Assembly (NCBI GenBank): GCA_905221605.1
Contig: CAJNDS010001335.1
Span: 1,175,938 to 1,239,937 of the forward strand
DNA length: 64,000 bases
Direction: 5' to 3'
Source: Symbiodinium natans
Lineage: Eukaryota; Sar; Dinophyceae; Suessiales; Symbiodiniaceae
Shown here: positions 25,801 through 34,600 of the stretch, in pieces
Numbering within the stretch: position 1 is the first letter of the stretch
Layout: each line of letters opens with the position of its first letter
Program-made: the position numbers and the translations under genes
The notes under the pieces: model-generated
Told to the model about the DNA's origin: nothing
What the model saw: only the letters and a program-made list of their open reading frames with translations
Databases searched by the model: none

Positions 25801-28800
25801 ATGTTGCTGTCCGTGGCTTCCTCTTCGATGGTGGCTTGCCTCTCGGCCCAGGCTCCTCCCTCTTTTAGGGTTTAGGGTTTCGGGTTTAGGGTTTGGGGTG
25901 TAGGGTTTAGGGTTTGGGGTTTAGGGTTTGGGGCTTAGGATGTGCACGGCAAGGTCGCGCGCTGAAAAGAGCGCGGTTGTGTGAAGACATGCCCGTCTTA
26001 AGACCACCCAGACACTTCCCAAAATGCGGAGCCAGCCAAAGCCAAGCCAGCGAAACTAAATTCCAGCTCGTGTAGGGCACTCCAAACCCGACACCCCAAA
26101 CCCTAAACTCTAAACCCTAAACCCAGACGGCAGTTTTTTTTGTTTTATGTCATGGGGGGGTGGGGGGATGGGGGGCTGAGAGTGGGTTCTCGTTTTGGCT
26201 TGGCAGTCAAGAGTGCTTAGAGCTTGAGCCTGTTGAGTCGAGGGTGCGCCTAAGCCCTGAACCCTAAACACTAAGGTGATGTAGGGTTTAGGGTTTTTGT
26301 TTCGGGTTTAGGGTTGGTTTAGGGTTTAGGGTTTAGGGCTTGGGGTTTAGGGTTTCGGGTTAGGGTTTCGGCAAACCCTAAGCCCAAAAGAAGGGACCCA
26401 TAAAACCCAAAACCCAAACCCTAGAGCCCCCAAACCGTTCAGGCCCCGAAACCTCCCAAGGTCCCTTCACTATCCCTAAAGCCCCCAAGAACTTTAGTTC
26501 TAACCTTCTAACCCTAACCCTGAACCTTCAGTTACTTCCCTGGAGGCCCAAACCCCTAAACCGACCCTAAACCCTAAACCCTAAACCTTAAACCCTAAAC
26601 CCTAAACCCTATAACCCCTCCCCCCCCGTCCCCGCCAAGCCCCTCAGGCCATCAGCTCGAAACGCCTACGCCCTTCATCCCTGTCATAAACCCCTCAAAC
26701 CCCATAAACACTACAAAACCAATAAACCCTAAACTCTGGACCCTAGCCCGCACCCAAGCATACACCCCTAGACCGTTTGACCCTAAACTCCAAACACCTA
26801 AACCCTAAACCCCTTTAACCCTCACCCCTGCTGAGCCCTAGCCCCTAAAACCTAAACACCTAAACACCCAAACCCTACTCTCAAACCGGAAGCGGCGACA
26901 CCCCACACCCTAAAGCGTAAATCTCCAGACCCGCAATCCCTAAACACCTAAACCCTTAAACCCTAAACACCTAACCCCCCCTGTACCCTAGACCCAAACT
27001 CCGAAACCTTATAAACCCTAGACTCATAAACCCCTAAACCCTAACCCCCGCCCTTGTCCCCCTCCCCCCAAAACAAGAAAAAGCTTAAAAAGAGAAAAGT
27101 TAGACAACAGCAAAAAAACAAGAGCCCAAACCCTAAACACCCAAATCTTGCAAGCCGTAAACCCCCAAACCCAAAAAACCTAGGCCCCTTGACAGAAACC
27201 CTAAGCACCTTAACACCTAAATCCTTAACCATACCCCTAAGCAAGTAAACCCCTGAACCCCCCAAACTCTAAGCACCTAAACTCCCAACCCCTAAATGCC
27301 AAAACCCCCAAACCCTAAACCCTAAACCCCTAAACCCTAAATGCCTGAAACCCTAAACCATAAACACCTAAGCCTTAAGCACCTAAAGCCCCAAGCCCTA
27401 AACACCCTAAACCCTTTGACCCTAAGCACCCAGACCCTATACCCACAAGACCCCAAACCTTAAACCCGAAACCCCCCAATCCTCAACCCTGAACCCTAAA
27501 CCCCGCGACCCTCAAACCGAAACCGTTGCGCATAGACCTTAAACCCTGAAGCCTAAAACACCTAAGTCCCTAACCATTTTAATCACCTGAGACACCTAAA
27601 ATCCTAAACCCCAAACCCTAAACACCTAAAACCCCCAAGCCCCGAACCCTAATCACCTAAACCCCCTAAACCCTGGACCCCAAACCCTAAGCACCCAAGA
27701 CCCCTAGGGTTTAGGGTTTAGGGTTTAAACCTGAATCCTCGGACCCTGGGAGGCGAACACGTCAGACCAGGCGTATGCCCTGGCCCCCATCGCGCAGATC
27801 CCACAGTTCGCTTTTGCAGGCTTGTTGTTTTTTTTTGGGGGGAGGGGGGTTGCGGTTCAGGATTTAGGACTTAGGGCGTAGGGTTTAGGGATGTTTAGGG
27901 TCTAGAAGTTGCGGAGGTTTAGGGTTTGGGGCTTGAAGATTCGGCTGCCAAATTGATGTCCTTTAGTTTGGGGTTGGTTGAGGGTTTAGGGTTTAGGGTT
28001 TAGGGTTTAGGGTTTAGGGTTTAGGGTTTAGGGTTTAGGGTTTGAGGTTTGATGTTCAGGGTTTAGGGGGTTTGGAGTGTAGGCTTCGGAGTTGAAACCG
28101 AAAACGCTAGACACCTCTGAGCCCTAAACCTTCTGCTGCTATAGGCTATTCGCTAAACCCTAGACTCTAAACCCTAAGTCCTAAACCCTGAACCCTAAAC
28201 CCTAAACCCCAAACCCTAAACCCCAAACCCTAAACCCTAAACCCTAAACCCTAGCTAGGGCTTGCAGGGTCAGGCCGCGTGTGTGGGGTCCAGGGCTGAG
28301 AGGAGGGGTGAGTCTTGGGGTTTCAGGTTTATCGGGGTTTAGGGCGTAGGGCTTAGGGTTTAGGGCTTAGGGTTTAGGGTTTAGGGTCAGGCTTGGGGTC
28401 TTGGTGGTGGGGTTTATTGGCTTCGAAAGGCACCGTAGCCAAGGTCTTATCCCCATCTGGCCGTGTTTGGGGTTTCCAATAAAGCCCCTTGGAACATAAA
28501 ACCTCGACCACCAACTTTGAACCGTGACAACCCCGAGTCCTCAAGCACGACGAGGCATTCTGCTGCCCAATGAGATGGTGACCCTTGGGCAGCGATTTTA
28601 ACAGCCTCGAAGAAGACATACACTAGGGTTTAGGATTGTGGGCCTCGGGGTGGGGGAGGGGGGGGGGGGGTGGGGGGGGATGAGGGTAAGCATGGACAGG
28701 AAACGGCGTCACTGTTCAGGGTTGTAGTGTGGAGGGTTTCGGGATCCTTGGGAAGGGTTTTTTTATGTGGTCCATATACATTTGGCCGATCATAGCACGC

Positions 28801-31651
28801 AGCATGGGGAATGCCATCCTCTAAAGGAAGTTATAGACATGGTCCCCTGAGAATATGGCCCCTTACCTTCTTGAAAGGGTTCTCCCACTGGTGGCCATTT
28901 CTGGTGGGAGATCGTTCAAAGCTCTTGAGACCCACCCTCCAGCCTAAAACCCCAAATCCGAAGAACCCTAGAGCCCTAAAATCCTAAAGCCCTAGACCCT
29001 AAATCCCTAAGCCCTAAACCCTTTGGGTTCAGGTCCTAAACCCTTCGGGCTTAGGTGAACCCGTACAAGTCGCTCCGGCGCTTTTTGGGGCTTTTATGGG
29101 TCCTTTGTGGCTGGCAAGGTGAGTTGGAGAGGTGACGTTTAAGGCTCTCGCGGTTCCTGGGGTGTTTTTTTTTGTTTTTTTGTTTGGGGGTGGGTTAACT
29201 AGTGTCCCCTAAACCCTAAACCCTAAACGCACAAACTACAGACCTTGAAGAGAATCCTACTTCCAGGGCGTAGGGCGTGTCTAGGAGTTTCAAATAGGCC
29301 TGTCGGTCTTCTGGATGGCTTCTTTGCACTTTGGCGCTCCCAGGGTTTGATTCAAGGGAATAAGGGGGACCCTTATGGTTAGGGCTTAGGGTTTAGGGTT
29401 TAGGATTTAGGGTTTAGGGTTTAGGGTTTGGGGTTTGGGGTTTAGGGTTTGGGGCTTAGGGTTTAGGGTTTAGGGGACCTGAGGGGTAATGTGGGGGCTA
29501 GCTAGGTATACATGCACTACATTCCTTTGCAGGGGTCCCTCTTTATCTCCCTTAGTTGGGAATATGGGGCCCTCTCGGCCCGCTTAGGGATTAGGGTTTA
29601 GGGTTGAACCCTAAACCCTAAACCCTAAGCCCTAAGCCCTAAGCCCTGATGCAGTCAGGCCCTTGTCGCTCCGTTGGGTGAAGTGGATATGTCCCCTCTA
29701 CTATGGCATGGTGATGATGTCTCGATCTGACGCTTGACTCGGTTTAGGGTTTAGGGTTTAGGGTTTAGGGTTTAGGGTTTAGGGTTTAGGGTTTAGGGTT
29801 TAGGGTTTAGGATCCTAAAGCCTACAACCCTGGAAGCCCTAAAACCCTGCAGGCCCCAAACCCTAAAACCCCCCCCAAAAAAGCCTAAAATCCTAGGCCC
29901 TCAAGACACGAAAGCCCTGAGCCCGAAACCAGTCTGTGGGGCTTGGGCTCACAGGCTTGACTGCTTTAGGGTTTAGGGTTTAGGGTTTAGGGTTTAGGGT
30001 TTAGGGTTTAGGGTTTAGGGTTTAGGGGCTCTAGGGGGCGACGTTGTTGCTGGCCGTCATCAGGGTTTAGGGTTTGGGGCCCCCAAAGCGTTTCAAAGGA
30101 GGTTGGGCGCAGGGTTACAGGCGTCGTGCATCTTCGTGCCATGTGCCTTCAGAGTGGGCGGCTCCAATCAAAAAAACATGAACGCTAAAGCTCGAAAAGC
30201 CATAACCTCTAAGAACCTCAAACCCTCCAACCCTAAACCCTAAACCCCAAACCCTAAACCCTCCAACCCTAAACGCCCTTAAACAACCTTCAGGGCCCCA
30301 AAGACCGGTTTAGGGTGCAGGATGTCAGTGTAGGGTTTTAAGAAGCCGACGAGCGCTGGGAAGCCTGAAGACCCTAAGCCCCCCCAGGAGCCTCTTAAGG
30401 TCTTTGGGGTTCCTCATCTAAAACCCTAAACCCTGAACCCTGAACCCGAAACCCTGAAACCTGAGTCCTATAGCCTCTCTCACCTTGCAGCCCTGGACAC
30501 CTTCCGGGGAATTTAGGGCTTTAGGTTCTGGGGTTGGATTAGTTTTTAGGCTTTAGGGTTTGAGGTTCTAGGGCTTAGGGCTCAGGGGTTTCGCGCTTAG
30601 GGTTCAAGGGATTTAAGGGGACTAGGGGGTTTAGGGTTTGGGGGGGGGGGGGGGGTTAGGGTTTTTCAGGGTTTGGGGGTTTACGGCTGACAGCTGAAAC
30701 CCTCGGTCCTGCTTCTGTGACCTGCCCTAGAGCTACCTCCTACGATATATGGAACGGTAGAAGCGTTTCAGGGCAATGCCCAAGGCACACAAGGAACTTC
30801 CTTGTTCTGCAAAAGGCATCAAGGTTCCTCTAGCACCGGCAGCCTCAAAGCCTTTCTACTACACCTCCATTCTAGCCCCTAATGGTCAGGGTTGAGGGTT
30901 TAGGGTTTAGGATTTAGGGTTTAGGGTTTAAGGTTTGGGTTTAGGTTTAGGGTTTGCAACCGCAACCCTAAACCCTACACCGCAAAAGGCCAAAACTTTA
31001 AACCTCAAAACGCCAACCAACCTTAAACCGTATGCCCTAAAACGTAAACCCTCAACCCAGAACCCTAAACCCTAAACGCAAACCCAATCCCAAAACCCGA
31101 AACCCAAAACCCCAAACCCCAAACCCTAACCCTGAACCCTAAACCCTAAACCCTGAACCCGAAACCCCAAACCCGAAACCCGAAGCCCCCCGAAACCCTA
31201 AACCCTAAACTAAACCCTAACCCTTCACCCTTAACCCTATACCCCAAACCCAAAACCCTAAGCCCTAACCCTAAACCCTAAACCCTAAACCCTAAACCTA
31301 AACCCTAAACCCTTCACCTCACTGTTCAGTCATCCCAGGAGTTCGCGGACGTTTTCAGCGACTACAAAGACTGTAAAGAGTCGCTGTTGCACCTTGCCGT
31401 GGTTTAGGGTTTAGAGGTTTAGGGTTTAGTTTAGGGTTTAGGGGTTTAGGGGGGTTTAGGGTTTAGGGTTTAGGGTTTAGGGGATTTAGGATTTGGGGTT
31501 GAGGGTAATAGTGTTTAGGTTTTCGGTGTGAGGGTTTAGGGTTGAGGGTTGAGGGTTGAGGGTTTCAGGGGCCGAAATACGCAGTCAAACGCACAACAGC
31601 ATGCCAATCTCCGCTTGAGGGTTTATTTAGTGTTTAGGGTTTAGGCCTTGC

Positions 31652-31683
<32 letters not shown>

Positions 31684-34600
31684 GAGCGCCCCCCCCTCCC
31701 CCCCTGTTTGCTGGTTTAGGGACTGGGGTTTCGTTGGCTGTATTCTGAAGAGACACGTACAAATCGGGTCCTAAAGAACAGTTGGGCTTTACATCCAAAT
31801 CCTGCGGGCCCCCCCTCCCAGTCAGATACTTGTCAAGTAAAGTACAGGGCGCTTTGCTGCTGCCTGTGTAAGACTGAACTTCCAAATTGCCCCAAATGCC
31901 GTATGTGCTGCAAACCTTAAAGTAAGCGAATGCGGTTTGCGCAAGCCCAAAACCCAACACTTTTGCATCTAGGACCGCCACCCTGCAGCCTAATCTTGTT
32001 GGGGTCTTTGTAGCGAGTGAGGGGATGAGGTACCCTATAACCCCCCATGTAAACCCTTTAAAGGGATTTTGTAGGGTACCTAAGTCCCCATTCCCTGGTA
32101 AGAGCCAGGAAGCCTCAAAGAGCTAAGCCCCGAGCCCTTACCGTTTTCCACTTGGCCAGTCCCAGGGCGGAAAACGCAAACAGAACGGACTTGCTGGAGG
32201 CCGGGACCCTAAACCCTAAACTGCCCAAAACCCCCAGACCCCTAAACCCCTGCAACCTCCCCTAGACTACTAAACCTAAACCCCCTACACCCTACCTCGC
32301 AACTCTTTTTGAAACCTCTGGAATCAAGATGTCCGAGCTGTTTTTTGAAGCCCAGGGTTTCTCTTTTCTTCCAGGGACCGAATAGTTAGGCGACTAGAAC
32401 CATTGAGGACTCGATATTTAGGTCCCTGGATGTGTAGGGTGATTTGGGAGGCTGGAATTGTTGTGGGATAGTCTTTAGCGCTTAGGGTTTGGAGCACAGG
32501 ATTGGAAAAGGGTAATCCTTGTTTGCACTTCCAGGGCATTGTTGTACTTTGTAAACCCTAAACCCTAAACCCTAAACCCTAAGCCCTAAACCCTGAACCC
32601 TAAGCCATGGATTGTAAATGCGGTTCCATAGAGACCCAGGGCCCTCTATGAAACTCAATGGCCCGAAGCTTGGAATCATAAGGGAAAGCCTCCGCCCCGG
32701 GATTGTTCACACTACATTCCTAGTATAATTGCTTAAGAACCTAAACCCCACGGCCCTCAACCCTGAACCCCAGCACCCTACACCCGATACCCCAGACCCT
32801 AAACCCTAAACCCTAAACCCTAAACCCTAAACCCTAAACCCCAAACCCTAAACCCTTGCGAGGCGATGTACAGCAAATGTCCCGGCGCCACTGTCCAGAT
32901 CGGGGCCTTGAACGCTCAGGGGGTGTGCCCTGGACTATTTTCATGGGGGTGGTCGGGGGGGGGGGGGGGGGGGGTTTGGGTTTGGGGTTTGGGGTTTAGG
33001 GTTTAGGTTTTAGGGCTTAGGGCTTAGGGCTTACGGTTTAGGGTCCCTAAACCCGAATCCTAAACCGAAAGCCCCGATACCCCCCTGAAATCAGTTTGTC
33101 GTGATTATAAGGATCGCACTGTGTGTCTTGCGTCTTCCGGCTAAACTTCGCAGGCTCTCTCTCAGCAGCCCCAAACAAGCCCCGTTTACAATTAGGGTTC
33201 TCTTCTAATCGGTCCCGCCGCGGCCCACCCTCCCTACAGAATCTTGGGGTAGTCACATCGTCCTTTAATTTGGGCCTTTTAATGGGGACCCATTGTATAC
33301 CCTTATATAGCCCATACTACCCAAGGGCCCATACTGCAGAACCCTTTAAAGAAGGTACCACATCAAGGGAGCATGAAATACAGTACCCCCAGACAGAAAC
33401 CTCAGAGCCAGGACAAAGCGCAAACGGTTTAGGATTGAGGGCTCTAGTGCTGGGAGCTCGAACTCGTAGACTCTCAACCCTCAACCTCGATAACCCCGGC
33501 GAAGCCCGAAGCCCTCAATCCACAACCCCAAGCCCTCCAAACCCTAACCCTAAACCCTAAACCCTAAACCCTAAACCCTAAACCCTAAACCCTAAACCCT
33601 AAACCCTAAACCCTAAACCCTAAACCCTAAACCCTAAACCCCTAAACCCTAAACCCCTAAACCCCTAAACCCCTTAACCCTTTGGTTTGAGTTCAGGGTC
33701 TTGGGTGCGCCCGAGGTTCGATGACTACTTCTGGTTTCCGGTCTGCGGCCTCGGTCGATGCTTCGTTTGGGTTTGGGGTTAGGGGTTTGGGGTTTGGGGT
33801 TCAGGGTTAAGGGTTTAGGGTTTAGGGTTTAGCTTTAAGGTTTAGGGTTCAGGGTTTTTGGGTTTGGGGTTTAAAGTTTAGGGTTCAGGGGTTGGGGTTT
33901 AGGATACGTGTGCCCGAAGCTCAAAACCTTAATTCCCCCGAGCCCCTAAACCCTAAACCCTAAATCCTAACGTCAAAACCCCCAAACTCTAAGCCCCAAA
34001 CCCCAAAAAAAGGCGCCTACGAGACCTCTCAACACCCCAAAGCCAGCAGCAGGGCGTTGTTGGTTGAAGGGTGTAGGGTTTAGGGTTAAGGGTTTAGGGT
34101 TTAGGGTTTGGGGTTTGGGGTTTAGGGTTTAGGGTTTAGGGTTTTTTAGGGTTTAGCCTACGGGCTTGAAGGGGTTAAAGGGCTTCAGGGTAGGGTAAGG
34201 GTTTCGGGTTTCGGGTTTTCTGGGCTCAAAGGCTTCCGGGGTCAGAGTTCGGCAGAGCGCCTCTACCACCCGAGTTGTTCATGAAGTGTGGTGGGGAGCA
34301 CCATGGACGCAATGAAACCCCAAACCCGAAACACCTAAATTGTTTAGGGTTTGGGGTTTAGGGTCCAAACTTCCAAACCCTCAACAACTCAGCCCTAGGC
34401 CCCAAACCCCAAGCCCAAAATTCTTTTCTTGCATCTTGAGGGAGAGTCTGCACAGGGCGGACGCTCTGGGGGGGGGGGGGGCACAGGGCTCCTAGGGTTT
34501 AGGGTTTAGGGTTTAGGGTTTAGGGTTTAGGGTTTAGGGTTTAGGGTTTAGGGTTTAGGGTTTAGGTTTAGGGGTTTAGGGGTTTTGGGTTTAGGGTCTA

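Noticed and set aside
33704-33770. Island FDDYFWFPVCGLGRCF as a possible last ABCG exon
   Set aside because: Its frame does not join either neighbour, while exons 31339-31401 and 34864-34950 join directly into one TM helix.
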